Shown piece by piece: positions 1 through 9,700 of a stretch of DNA of 64,000 nt. Source of the stretch: Cyclonatronum proteinivorum (GTDB lineage Bacteria; Bacteroidota; Rhodothermia; Balneolales; Cyclonatronaceae); NCBI RefSeq assembly GCF_003353065.1, contig NZ_CP027806.1:1876001-1940000 (forward strand), given 5' to 3'. Below the pieces are notes generated by a model, which had not been told where the DNA came from, did not search any database, and saw only the letters and a program-made list of their open reading frames with translations. A program made the translations under genes and the position numbers. The first letter of the stretch is position 1. The number at the start of each line of letters is the position of its first letter.

Positions 1-1
1 C

Positions 2-1573
2 ATGAATAGTCAAAATGCAGTAGTTACCCGCATTGCTATGATCGTAGCGCTGGGTGGGTTTCTGATGGGATTCGACGCCTCGGTTATTTCCGGGGTTGTG
101 GGTTTCATCGAACCGGAATTCGGTTTGTCAAAAATTCAGCTGGGCTGGGCTGTAGGCTCGCTGACCCTCACCGCAACCCTTGCAATGCTTGTAGCGGGTC
201 CGCTGAGTGACCGCTACGGCAGGCGAATGGTGCTCAAAGCTGCGGCAATTTTGTTTGCGGTTTCCGCCATAGGTTCTGCGCTTGCACCGGATTTCCTGAC
301 CCTCGTTATCGCACGCATGATTGGCGGTTTCGGCGTAGGTGCTTCCCTCATCATCGCCCCTATGTATATTGCAGAAATTGCCCCGCCCAAAATGCGTGGC
401 AGGCTCGTGAGCTTTAATCAGCTCAATATCGTCATCGGGATTTCGACCGCATTTTTCACTAACTACCTCATCCTGCAGTGGGCGCAGTCTGATGCCGGCT
501 GGGCGCAGGCGCTGATGTTCAGTGAATACACCTGGCGATGGATGCTCGGCCTCGAAACCCTTCCCGCAATTCTCTATTTCTTCGGGCTCTACTTCGTACC
601 CAAGAGTCCGCGCTGGCAGATCATGACCGGAAATGTTGCGGAAGCCCGCACGACGCTCAACACCATCTACGGTGAAGCAGAAACAGACCGTCAGATCGAA
701 GATGTTTTGAAGAGCCTCAATGCGGATAAGGACAAAGAAAAAGTTTCGATGAAGGAAGTATTTCATCCTTCGCTTCGGCTGGTTTTGATTATCGGCGTCA
801 CCCTCGCCATTTTGCAGCAGATCACGGGTATAAACGCCGTCTTCTTTTATGCCCCGATGATCTTTGAGCAGTCCGGTATCGGCACCGATGCGGCATTCAT
901 GCAGGCAATTCTCGTGGGACTTACCAACCTCGTCTTTACCGTCGCTGCCATGCTCCTCATTGACCGCATCGGCCGAAAACCGCTACTGGTTATAGGCATG
1001 AGCGGCATTACGGTGATGATGCTCCTCCTGGCCTGGGGCTTTCACTCGGCAACCTATGAACTCACCGGGCAGGACATTGCCGCTATGGAAGTGCCCGCAG
1101 AAGTACAAATGCAGGCGGCGGGACTGGCCGGGCTTTCCTTTCAAAACGATGTGCAGTTCAAAAACGCGGTAGCAAATGCCATCGGAGACGATGCTGCCCT
1201 TGAATATCAGTCGGCGTTTCTGACGGCCGCCATTGATATCAATCCTGCCCTGATCCTGTTTGGCATACTGGGCTTTGTAGCCTCCTTTGCCATCTCCATC
1301 GGACCCGTGATGTGGGTGATGTTTTCGGAGTTGTTTCCGCTTCGGGTGCGCGGCCTTGCGGTCTCGTTTGCCGGCTTTATCAACTCCGGGGTGAGCTTCT
1401 CCGTGCAGCTGGTTTTCCCCTGGGAGCTTGCGGTGCTGGGCAGCAGCATCACCTTCCTGATTTACGGCCTCTTTGCCGCCGCAGGCCTCATCTTCATCTG
1501 GCGCATTGTGCCCGAAACCAAAAATAAATCGCTCGAAGAACTCGAGCAGCAACTCGTGAGGAATCCATCATGA
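2..1573 (+). CDS. MFS sugar porter (sugar:H+ symporter family)
   Basis: Inner-membrane sugar transporter of the major facilitator superfamily, sugar-porter branch, about 523 residues with the expected 12 hydrophobic segments. Seen motifs: GPLSDRYGRR near residues 66-75 (motif A between TM2 and TM3), PKSPRW near 199, QQITGINAVFFYAP near 271, DRIGRKP near 320, GPVMWV and SELFPLRVRG near 433-450, and the family C-terminal PETKNKSLEELE. The N-terminus at base 2 fits the family (ALGGFLMGFDASVISG close to the start), so the gene is probably complete, although its promoter lies outside the window. An unusual loop of roughly 60 residues (about 350-412) between TM9 and TM10 makes it longer than most family members. 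Its stop overlaps the next start by 4 bases (ATGA), indicating translational coupling to the secreted GH3 enzyme, so it probably imports the released sugar. The exact sugar is not readable from sequence. Confidence 0.9.
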   Translation: MNSQNAVVTRIAMIVALGGFLMGFDASVISGVVGFIEPEFGLSKIQLGWAVGSLTLTATLAMLVAGPLSDRYGRRMVLKAAAILFAVSAIGSALAPDFLTLVIARMIGGFGVGASLIIAPMYIAEIAPPKMRGRLVSFNQLNIVIGISTAFFTNYLILQWAQSDAGWAQALMFSEYTWRWMLGLETLPAILYFFGLYFVPKSPRWQIMTGNVAEARTTLNTIYGEAETDRQIEDVLKSLNADKDKEKVSMKEVFHPSLRLVLIIGVTLAILQQITGINAVFFYAPMIFEQSGIGTDAAFMQAILVGLTNLVFTVAAMLLIDRIGRKPLLVIGMSGITVMMLLLAWGFHSATYELTGQDIAAMEVPAEVQMQAAGLAGLSFQNDVQFKNAVANAIGDDAALEYQSAFLTAAIDINPALILFGILGFVASFAISIGPVMWVMFSELFPLRVRGLAVSFAGFINSGVSFSVQLVFPWELAVLGSSITFLIYGLFAAAGLIFIWRIVPETKNKSLEELEQQLVRNPS

Positions 1574-3852
1574 AACAAACCATCCCCATCATTCTAAGTA
1601 TCCTCTTTCTACTCATGGCAACACCTGAGTCCCTGATTGCGCAGCAGGAGCGTCCGCTTTATCTCGACCCGAATGCTTCGGTAGAGGACCGTGTGGAAGA
1701 CCTGCTCGCCCGCATGACCCTCGAAGAAAAAATCGGGCAGATGAGTCAGCTCGATATCTCACAAATCAACACAACCGGACTTCAAGCTGATGTTTTTCTC
1801 GATCCGGAAAAAGCCCGCGACATGGTCGTTAACAACCATGTTGGCTCGTTCCTAAACGGGGAGGCCGTTCCACCGCAGCAGTGGTATGAATTTATGGCGG
1901 AGCTCACCCGCATTGCGGTTGAGGAAACCCGTCTCGGCATCCCCATCATTTACGGGATTGATCACGTGCACGGGGCAAGCTATATGGCGGAAACTACCAT
2001 CTTCCCGCAGCCGATCAACCTCGGTGCGACCTTCAACACAGAGCACGGCTACAACATGGGCTGGGTGACAGCGCTGGAAATGGCCGATGTTGGCCATCAC
2101 TGGAATTTCGCGCCAACCCTTGATGTGGGCCGGAATCAGATTTGGGGCCGCCTTTATGAAACCTTCGGAGAAGATCCGTTGCTAACATCCCGCATGGGGG
2201 TCGCCTATCTCGACGGCTTCCACAACAATGAAGAAATTGCGCCTTACCGGCTGGCTTCCAATGCCAAGCATTTTCTGGCCTACTCGGATCCTGTGTCAGG
2301 CTGGGATAAATCCCCGGCAAGCCTGAGCATGCAGGAAATTTATGAAATGCACCTGCCGCCGTTCCGGGCTGCCATTGAAGCCGGCGTGATGACCATCATG
2401 GCCAACAGCTCGGAAGTAAACGGCGAACCCGTGCACGCTTCCGCTCTATTCCTCACCGAAATGCTGCGAAAGCAGCTCGGTTTCGACGGCGTAGTGCTCA
2501 CTGACTGGGATGAAGTCGGCAAACTCGCCGGTTTTCACCGCATGGTTCCCGATTATAAAGAGGGCACCTACCGGGCTGTGACGGCCGGTATCGATGTGAG
2601 TATGACACCCCTCAGCCTGAATTTTAATGAGGCCCTTTTGGAACTCGTGCAGGAAGGCCGTATTTCTGAGGAAAGAGTGGATGAATCTGTCCGCCGTGTG
2701 CTGCGCCTGAAGTTTGAGATCGGCCTCTTTGAAAACCCGTTTCCGCGCAATGACCGGCTCGACCGCATTGGCAGCGAAGAAAGCCGGATGAAATCCCTGC
2801 AGGCTGCCCGCGAATCCCTCGTGCTTCTCAAAAATGAAGACGACGTCCTTCCGCTGCAAAATCCAGGCAGAATCGTAGTTGCGGGGCCTTCTGCCAACAG
2901 CAAACGTAACCTTTCCGGCGGCTGGACCCTGGCATGGCAGGGCGGACGTGAAGAGCAGTACCCCGATCGCATGCTCACCGTGTACACCGGCCTGCAGCAG
3001 GCTTTCCCCGAAGCGCAGATCGATTTGCTTGAAACACTGCCTGAAAGCCGTGAAGCCCTTATGGATTTCCTTGCCGGTGCCGAAACTATCATCTATGCCG
3101 GCGGTGAAGAACCCTATGCTGAATTCCTGGGCAACATCCTCGACCTGAATCTCGAAGCTTCGCAAAAAGAGGATATCCGCCGCCTGTCTGAATCCGGTAT
3201 CCCGCTTGTGACCGTGCTCATTCAGGGCCGTCCCCGCCTGATCACGGACGTACTCGATCACATGGACGCACTCGTGCATGCAGGCCTGCCCGGTTTTGAA
3301 GGAGGGGAAGCCATAGCCGATGTTCTGAGTGGCAACGTTAATCCGAGCGGTCGACTGCCCTTCACCTACCCGGCCTTCTCCGGACACATGCTCAACTACA
3401 ACCACAAGCCGAGCGATATCTTCTTCCACCACCCGGATTCCCAGAATCCCTTCGAAGATCCCCGGCCCGGCACGCACCTGTTCGAGTTTGGTGACGGCCT
3501 CAGCTACACCGAATTTGAACTCAGCGACCTCCGTCTGAGCGCCGAAACCCTCAGCGGAAACGACCATCTCACCGCGAGTGTCACCGTCACCAACACCGGT
3601 GATGTGGCCGGCAGCAAGCCCGTGTTGTGGTTCCTGAGTCAGACCACCGGCCTCGTTCCCCGCCCGGTGCGCGAACTCAAACACTTTGAGCGCGTAACCC
3701 TCGAACCCGGCGCCTCCCAAACCCTTACCTTCGAAATACACCCGGAAGAATCACTCTGGTACCCCGACGCCTCCGGAAACCGCGTCTTCGAAGCCACCAA
3801 ATACTTCGTAAGAGCCGGCACCCTCACCCAAACCTTCACCTACGAACCGTAA
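1570..3852 (+). CDS. Secreted glycoside hydrolase family 3 (beta-glucosidase type)
   Basis: Exo-acting GH3 beta-glycosidase of 760 residues, probably releasing glucose or a related sugar from beta-linked oligosaccharides in the periplasm. A signal peptide (hydrophobic residues about 5-24, ending near IAQQ) precedes the (beta/alpha)8 domain. The conserved NAKHF segment is at about 231-235 and the nucleophile motif VLTDWDE puts the catalytic aspartate at about D312. The second domain has KNEDDVLPL, and a fibronectin-III-like domain closes the protein (FGDGLSYTEFE then VTVTNTGDVAGS). The start overlaps the MFS stop by 4 bases, so both are one transcriptional unit. It is clearly paralogous to the GH3 at 11.7-13.9 kb, but only this copy has an export signal. 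Substrate linkage is inferred from the family, not proven. Confidence 0.93.
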   Translation: MKQTIPIILSILFLLMATPESLIAQQERPLYLDPNASVEDRVEDLLARMTLEEKIGQMSQLDISQINTTGLQADVFLDPEKARDMVVNNHVGSFLNGEAVPPQQWYEFMAELTRIAVEETRLGIPIIYGIDHVHGASYMAETTIFPQPINLGATFNTEHGYNMGWVTALEMADVGHHWNFAPTLDVGRNQIWGRLYETFGEDPLLTSRMGVAYLDGFHNNEEIAPYRLASNAKHFLAYSDPVSGWDKSPASLSMQEIYEMHLPPFRAAIEAGVMTIMANSSEVNGEPVHASALFLTEMLRKQLGFDGVVLTDWDEVGKLAGFHRMVPDYKEGTYRAVTAGIDVSMTPLSLNFNEALLELVQEGRISEERVDESVRRVLRLKFEIGLFENPFPRNDRLDRIGSEESRMKSLQAARESLVLLKNEDDVLPLQNPGRIVVAGPSANSKRNLSGGWTLAWQGGREEQYPDRMLTVYTGLQQAFPEAQIDLLETLPESREALMDFLAGAETIIYAGGEEPYAEFLGNILDLNLEASQKEDIRRLSESGIPLVTVLIQGRPRLITDVLDHMDALVHAGLPGFEGGEAIADVLSGNVNPSGRLPFTYPAFSGHMLNYNHKPSDIFFHHPDSQNPFEDPRPGTHLFEFGDGLSYTEFELSDLRLSAETLSGNDHLTASVTVTNTGDVAGSKPVLWFLSQTTGLVPRPVRELKHFERVTLEPGASQTLTFEIHPEESLWYPDASGNRVFEATKYFVRAGTLTQTFTYEP

Positions 3853-3883
3853 CGGCACACGCCATCGGCAGGTAAACGAACCC

Positions 3884-3932
3884 AAAAGCCGGGCCTGACA
3901 AAGCAATCTTGTCAGGTCCGGCTTTTTATTTT
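3884..3932 (+). terminator. Rho-independent terminator after the MFS-GH3 operon
   Basis: Inverted repeat AAAGCCGG..CCTGACA against TGTCAGG..CCGGCTTT with a short loop, followed by a T-rich tail. It sits 30 bases after the GH3 stop. The T-rich tail runs directly into a dispersed 3'-UTR element. Confidence 0.85.
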
Positions 3933-4012
3933 TGGGGGAAAACTCCGCGAGCATCAATGGTACAGAGGCAGGTCAAGAGCTCCCAAAACGAAGATAAAGG
4001 CGTTGCTTTTTT
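3924..4012 (+). repeat. Dispersed 3'-UTR element, copy A
   Basis: About 90-nt element shared with four other gaps in this window. Landmarks: TTTGGGGG at 3931-3938, AAACTCCGCGAGCATCA, the partner arm CTCCCAAA at 3980-3987, and a 3' end GGCGTTGCTTTTTT. It lies in sense orientation 70 nt after the upstream gene. Function unknown. Confidence 0.75.
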
Positions 4013-4142
4013 AGGTCGGGCGAAAAAAAGCTGGCCAAAGCTCTTAACTAACTTCTGATTGGAATTACCATTATAAAGCACACCCACAAGGACGTCAACT
4101 CCGCTATCTTTCTCCGTGACCTGGTCTCAGATGCGTGCAGGA

Positions 4143-4211
4143 GCAGGGGCGTAGCCCCGCTCTCTTCGTAGCCAAATTCAGCCCCCCCCGAAAAATTACA
4201 AGGGGCGTCAG
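4143..4211 (-). repeat. REP-like hairpins downstream of the IS200-type transposase
   Basis: Contains the hairpin GGGGCGTAGCCCC (4147-4159 region) and the related GGGCGTCAGCCC shortly after. The first is the reverse complement of the hairpin GGGCTACGCCC that recurs in the tandem array on the other side of the transposase, so hairpins of one family flank the gene in inverted orientation. Confidence 0.6.
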
Positions 4212-4225
4212 CCCTGCAATCTCAC

Positions 4226-4687
4226 CTAATCGTACCATTCGAATACAAATTTCAGGTCATAATCCACCTCGAATTTTTGAAGTATCAACAAATACTCATC
4301 CTTAAAAGATTGCTTTTTATGGTGTTCCGGTTGATTTAACACGTACTTCACCACCTTATCAATATGCGATTTGGAATACGTAAATGCACCGAATCCTTTT
4401 TGCCAATTAAATGGTCCGGGAATGAGCTTCTTTGCATTAATCCATCTTGAAGACCCTGTTTTTACGTGTTCCATCAAGCTTGATGGTGAAATGGTTGGGT
4501 GCATGCTTACAAAAATATGCGTATGATCAGGATTGGCATAGATGGCGTACGTTTTGCATCTATGTTTGGTGATGATAGCACACATTACTTTTTCTAATTC
4601 ATCTCTGAAGGATTCTTGGATGATGTTTTTTCTTCCCTTGACTGCGAATACGAACTGAATGTATAGTTGTGTGTAGGTGCTGGCCAT
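4226..4687 (-). CDS. IS200/IS605-type Y1 (HUH) transposase, possibly a RAYT
   Basis: Single-strand DNA transposase of 153 residues, full length for the Y1 HUH family. The HUH metal-binding motif appears as PDHTHIFVSMHP (about residues 53-64), and the catalytic tyrosine lies in DKVVKYVLNQPEHH (about 110-123). There is no TnpB partner gene. Hairpins of one family occur on both sides: GGGGCGTAGCCCC on the left and a series of GGGCTACGCCC units on the right. This can be read either as a single-gene IS200 with imperfect-palindromic ends or as a REP-associated tyrosine transposase domesticated with its REP array. The intact frame suggests recent activity or maintained function. Confidence 0.85.
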   Translation of the reverse strand: MASTYTQLYIQFVFAVKGRKNIIQESFRDELEKVMCAIITKHRCKTYAIYANPDHTHIFVSMHPTISPSSLMEHVKTGSSRWINAKKLIPGPFNWQKGFGAFTYSKSHIDKVVKYVLNQPEHHKKQSFKDEYLLILQKFEVDYDLKFVFEWYD

Positions 4688-4716
4688 TGCTTTATTGCGA
4701 AGATTTGTGGGCTACG

Positions 4717-5068
4717 TGGCTATGAAGAATTGTGGGCTACGCCCCATTGTGTCTGTTCTGCTCAAATTCTGGTTTTGTGATTGTCGGATGCAACGTGGCT
4801 ATGAAGAATTGTGGGCTACGCCCCATTGTGTCTGTTCTGCTCAAATTCTGGTTTTGTGATTGTCGGATGCTACGTGGCTATGAAGAATTGTGGGCTACGC
4901 CCCCATTGTGTCTGTTCTGCTCAAATTCTGGTTTTGTGATTGTTGGATGCTACGGGGCTATGAAGAATTGTGGGCTACGCTCCCATTGTGTCTGTTCTGC
5001 TCAAATTCTGGTTTTGTGATTGCCGGATGCTACGTGGCTATGAAGAATTGTGGGCTACGCCCCCATTT
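4717..5068. repeat. 79-80 bp tandem repeat array beside the transposase
   Basis: Units begin at 4717, 4796, 4875, 4955 and 5035, giving four full units and a truncated fifth. They differ at only a few bases. Each begins (T/G)GGCTATGAAGAATTGTGGG and carries the hairpin GGGCTACGCCC. The unit length changes from 79 to 80 through one extra C in the hairpin. The repeats give spurious reading frames on both strands. The rest of the gap to 5279 shows no other feature. Confidence 0.9.
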
Positions 5069-5279
5069 TGCCCTATTTAGATTCTGATTTTGGGTTTTCG
5101 AAAACAACGCTTCCGTGATTTGGGAAGTCGATTGAGGTGCTTTGTCTTTGCTGTAAGCGGGCTTATATTCTGATCTGAAATTGAATCAGTAAATTATAAT
5201 TAGCGCGTGCAGAACTTTAAAGACGATCCGGAATGGTTTGCACCCGATGCATGGTCATTGAAGGAAATAAGGTGAACAG

Positions 5280-6056
5280 ATGAGAAAAGTGAGGAAGAAG
5301 GGAGTCATCCGGTTTTGGAGCGGAAACCGTTCGGCTTCGCGGCGGGCGTTTGAGCGGGAGGTGCTTCGGGCAGTGATCGAATGTATCCCTTATGAGTCGG
5401 GCTATTGGGAGATTGAGGAAGATCCGTCGGATGTGCCCGGGGAGACAGAGGCTCAGGTGTTTGTAGACAAGACCCATGATTTGCTAGTCACGGTTGGCGG
5501 CAATCCCAAATTTGACACAAAGGATACGATCGTTATTCCGCAGCCGCTGGATTTTGGTATGCTGGGCAGCCGTTTGCTTATTATTAGAAAAGAGGATGCT
5601 GCCGACTTTGGTGCTATCAGGGATAAGGCGGGACTGCAGCACAAGGTGCAGGGCATACCGCTGAGCTGGGCCGACGCTACAATTTTTCGGGCCAACGGCT
5701 TTGCCGTAAAAGAGGAGGGCCGTGTGGATGACCTGCTGCAGCGGCTTGCCGGTCGTCAGTTCGATTATACAACCTTTGGGGCACTTGAAGTGCTGCAGCT
5801 TTTTGAACCGGAACAGCCCGGACTGTCAGCCCTGATGATTGAAGACACCTTATTACTACAGTACGAAATGCCGCTTTTATTTTATGTGCGATCAGACCGG
5901 CCGCATATTGCAGCGCTGATTGAAAAGGGTTTAAAGGTCATTTCGAATAGCGGTCTGCTGCGCGATGTCCTGCAAAAGCATTTCGGCGGTATGGCAGCTA
6001 AACTTCAGCTTGGACAGCGGAAAAAAATAGAACTCAGGAATCCGCTGTTTCCGTAA
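5280..6056 (+). CDS. Periplasmic-binding-protein-like (SBP type 3 fold) protein
   Basis: Protein of 258 residues that resembles the bilobal amino-acid-type solute-binding fold (opening GVIRFWSGN, later a hinge-like TTFGALEVLQ and LFYVRSD). The assignment rests on overall pattern, not on a diagnostic motif. No signal peptide is visible: an in-frame TAA lies 12 bases before the ATG, so it is not simply mis-started, and a purine-rich stretch AAGGAAATAAGG precedes it. It may be a cytosolic ligand sensor or a noncanonical secreted protein. It lies alone between the repeat array and the kinase operon, and no permease is nearby. Confidence 0.6.
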   Translation: MRKVRKKGVIRFWSGNRSASRRAFEREVLRAVIECIPYESGYWEIEEDPSDVPGETEAQVFVDKTHDLLVTVGGNPKFDTKDTIVIPQPLDFGMLGSRLLIIRKEDAADFGAIRDKAGLQHKVQGIPLSWADATIFRANGFAVKEEGRVDDLLQRLAGRQFDYTTFGALEVLQLFEPEQPGLSALMIEDTLLLQYEMPLLFYVRSDRPHIAALIEKGLKVISNSGLLRDVLQKHFGGMAAKLQLGQRKKIELRNPLFP

Positions 6057-6138
6057 GCGATTGTACTACACGGATGATTAATCGTCAGCCTGATACAAGC
6101 TGTTTTCCTTTTTATAAGCACCTGAGTGTTGCTGTGCC

Positions 6139-6232
6139 TCCCAAAAAGCAAGGAATTGATCTTTGGTTTGGGGGCTCATGAAATGAACCGTACCCCCTGA
6201 TGTTCACGGAGTTTCCCCCAAAAAAATAAAAA
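6139..6232 (-). repeat. Dispersed 3'-UTR element, copy B
   Basis: Minus-strand copy about 50 nt behind the stop of the receiver gene. Arms on the minus strand are TTTGGGGG (6222-6215) and CCCCCAAA (6174-6167). The core AAACTCCGTGAACATCAGGG and the end TTGCTTTTTGGG match the other copies. Confidence 0.75.
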
Positions 6233-6284
6233 AACCGGGTACAGCAAAATGTTTGGGTTCCGGCGTTGCAGCTCAGACATGGGA

Positions 6285-6704
6285 TCAGGCGTTGCTGTTG
6301 TCTGGTTTTTGGAGCTCAGCGAAAAGGATTTCTTTTAACTTATCAAAACTGAGTGGTTTGGTGAGATAGTGATCTGATAGGCCGAAATCTTTGGCTTTTT
6401 CCATGTCGTCTGAGCTGAGGGAGCTTGTGAGGATGTAGGTTGTGACCTGCTCAAAGCCGGGTAGATTTTGTGCGGCTTCGAAAAATTCCCAGCCGTCCCA
6501 GACCGGCATGTTGAGGTCAAGAAAAATGAGATTGGGTAAGGCGTCTCCGCTTTCTGTCCGTGCTTTCAGTGCATCGTAAGCAAGCTTACCGTTTTCAAAT
6601 TCTACGATGCTCTCAGACATTTCAGAGCGTTCTAAAAATTTTTTAAGTAAAAAAAGCTGAATTTTCTCATCCTCAATGAGGCAGACTTCCCTGATTTTTT
6701 TCAT
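6285..6704 (-). CDS. Stand-alone CheY-like response regulator
   Basis: Single receiver domain of 139 residues without output domain. Acid pocket E11-D12 (LIEDE), phospho-acceptor D63 in FLDLNMPVWDGWEF, switch residue in ILTSS about 93, and conserved lysine about K116 in YLTKPL. The start overlaps the end of the 11-PAS kinase gene by 32 bases, so the two are co-transcribed and this is very probably its phosphorylation partner, or a phosphorelay intermediate. Output must be through protein contact or another relay protein, because no DNA-binding domain is attached. Confidence 0.93.
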   Translation of the reverse strand: MKKIREVCLIEDEKIQLFLLKKFLERSEMSESIVEFENGKLAYDALKARTESGDALPNLIFLDLNMPVWDGWEFFEAAQNLPGFEQVTTYILTSSLSSDDMEKAKDFGLSDHYLTKPLSFDKLKEILFAELQKPDNSNA

Positions 6705-9700
6705 AAGGCAGTATTATAATAAAAGTTGTTCCCTTGTTAAGTTCGCTTTCTACGGTAATTTCACCACCAAGTGCTTCAACCTGATTCTTAGTTATAAAAA
6801 GTCCCATACCTTTGGAGCCACGATCGTTGTGGAATTTTTTATACATGCCGAATAGCTTGTGTTTGTGCCGGTCCATATCGATACCCAGACCGTTATCTTC
6901 CACATAAATATACATATGCTTCGCTTTTTTCATAGCGCTAACTTTAACAAAAGTTTTATCACTGCTGGATCTGAACTTTATGCCGTTTGTTAGCAGGTTG
7001 AGCAGAATCGTAAATAGATAGGGAGGGACGGTTTTTATGATCGTTTCTTTTTCAACTTCATTAATAAGTCTGACCTTGCTTCTTTCAGCTATTTGGTTTA
7101 CGCTACCAAAGGCTTTGTTCACAAACTCACGCAGCTCAATGATTTCCGGATTGAGTTCCTGAATTTGCCGCATGTCGAGTACTTTGTTCAGATGGGTGAT
7201 GGTTTCATCTAAATTTTCTGCAGATTCTTTCAGCATTTGCAGGTATTGAAGCTTGTAAAGCTCGGGTTCCTCCATTTCCAGCATCATAAAAATGCCCAGA
7301 ATATTGGCAGTGTGGATACGCAGGTTGTGGGAAACGATATGGGTAAAATCCCGCAGGCGTTTGCTTTGTTTTTCTTCAATATCAAGCAAGGATTTGATCT
7401 CATCCAGCTTGTCTTTGTAATCGGTTATGTTGCGGACTGTTGTAATGACGCGGTTGCTGCCAAAGGCCGTTGTCACTGCATTGTAGTAGCGGGGTTTGCC
7501 TTTAATATTTAATTCATATTCAAAACTCTGAAGCTTACCGCTTGACAATGCAAGCCTTGTGTGCAGCATTTGTTTTTCTGCAACTTCCTTTGGGAAGCTG
7601 TCATTTACATTAGCTCCGATGATACTTTCCGGAGGCATGTACAGGTCTGCGTCCTGAGGTGCTTTAAAGTCAAGGAAGGTACCTTCTTTATCAAGAACAA
7701 AAACGAGATCCGCTATGGTCTGCAGCAGTGAACGGTGGTAGAGTTCACTATCCCTGAGTTTATTTTCAGCTTCTCTGATTTCAGTTATGTCGATGTGTAC
7801 GCCGAGTATAATGTTGGATGAGCTTCCTGTTGCAGAGGGCAGGTTCTGACCTCTTGACCATACCCAAACGCTGTGCCCGTCTTTATGAATCATGCGGAAG
7901 TAGCTCTCGTAGGTACCTATCATTCCGCCTTCAATGTAGTTTCTTGCTATTGTCCGGGCACTCTGGAGATCATCAGGATGTACCAGGCTTTCCCACAAGC
8001 TGAAGTTGAATTCGTCAGCTTTGAACTCTGTTCCGGTGTAACCCAGCATTTTAAAATACTCAGGGCTGCACCACAATTCATCGGTTTCAAAATTATATTC
8101 CCATGCCCCTGTGCGTGAGACCTGTATGATTGAACGGTAGCGGGCTTCACTGAGCCGCAGGTTTCTTTCTTTTTCCTTCAGTTCGGTTAGGTCAATGTCG
8201 ATACAGTACAGCTCGGCTTCCCCCTGCATGTTGTAGATGAGTACGTGGTTAGAGTACACATAAACGGGCGTACCGTTTTTCTTTTGCATCCTAAGTTCAG
8301 CAGAGGGTATGGGTTCATTATTATCAATCCAGTTAGAGATATCCCGGAAAACCTGCTCGCGGCCTTCTGAGGGAATAATCAGCTCGTCCAGTTTATTACC
8401 CAAGGCTTCTGCCCGGGTATAGCCGTAGAGTTTTTCTGAAGCTTCATTCCAGTAAATAACTTCTCTGTCCCGATTATAACCCTGCACAGAAATGACCGGC
8501 ATCTTCTCAAATATCTCCCTGAACCGCTTCTCGCTTTCCTTAAGTTTGGTCTCTATATGCTTGCGTGAGGTTACGTCAAGGTTTGTGCCTCGTACCCCTC
8601 TGAAGGTGCCGTCTTTATCAAATACAGGCTGGCAGACGTGCTCAATAAATCTGAGCGTACCGTTTTTGTGAAACAGCCTGAACTCACAGCGGTCAGGTTC
8701 AGGCATGTTCCAGGTTTTTGCGCGATGATTTTTGTAGTGCGCGCGGTCTTCCGGGTGAAGAATGTCAATCAGTAGTTCAGGATTTGCTGTGAATTCGGCA
8801 GCCGTGTAGCCCGTTACCCGTTCACAGGCCGGTGAGTTGTAAATCAGCTCGCCGGTAGGCAGTTCCCAGAATTCCCAGTGATAGGTGTTGTCGGCAACAA
8901 TCCGGTACTTTTCTTCTGATTTTTGAAGGGCTTCATCCGCGCGCTTCCGTTCGGTAATGTTTTCCTTAACGGCAAGGTAGCTGGTGATTTCACCTTTGTC
9001 GTTTTTGATGGGCGAGATGGTCGCTGATTCCCAGTAAGATTCTCCGTTTTTTTTATGATTGAGGAGTTCGCCCTTCCAGGTTCTTCCGCTTGTAATGGTA
9101 TCCCAAAGCTCCTTGTAGAACGACTGGGGCTGATTTCCGGATTTGAGAATTCTCGGGTTTTGTCCCAGTGCTTCCTCAAGGCTGTACCCGGTGAGCTCCG
9201 TGAAGGTAGGGTTAACATAGGTGATATTCCCGGCTACATCCGTAATCACAACGCTGGCCGGACTTTGCTCAACGGCCTGCGAAAGACGTACGAGCTCTTC
9301 TTCGGCTTTCTTTTTTTCGGTGATGTCTATTTCGATGCCATCCCATAAAATATCGCCATTGGGCTGCAATCGGGGGGATGATGAGGCATAAAACCACCGG
9401 ATACCACCATTGGGGTGTTTGATACGGTATTCACACTGAAAAACGCTCATTTTGTTAATGGCCTCTTCTTCCATAGCCTTAAGCTTTGCTCCGTCTTCAG
9501 GCAGCATTTGGCCATAGAGGGTGTTGGCATCCGCTAAGACTTCTTTGGCAGAGAGTCCGTGCATCAGTTCAACACCCGCACTGATGTAGGTAAACCTGCG
9601 TGAGCTTGAATCAGGATTTGTAAGGATCTGATAAACCAGCCCGTCAGGCAGGTTGTCGCTAATATTGGTGAGTTGTTTTTGGGCGTCGGAGAGTAGTTTT

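Noticed and set aside
2446..3741. 431-residue frame opposite the secreted GH3
   Set aside because: Shadow of a strongly conserved enzyme with GC-rich third positions; no family pattern.
4677..5087. Overlapping plus-strand frames encoding repeated cysteine-rich peptides
   Set aside because: They are by-products of the 79-80 bp tandem repeat. The change from 79 to 80 bp breaks any common frame.
5184..5279. Missing signal peptide of the solute-binding-like protein through a frameshift or wrong start
   Set aside because: An in-frame TAA lies 12 bases before the ATG, and no hydrophobic segment is encoded in other frames just upstream.
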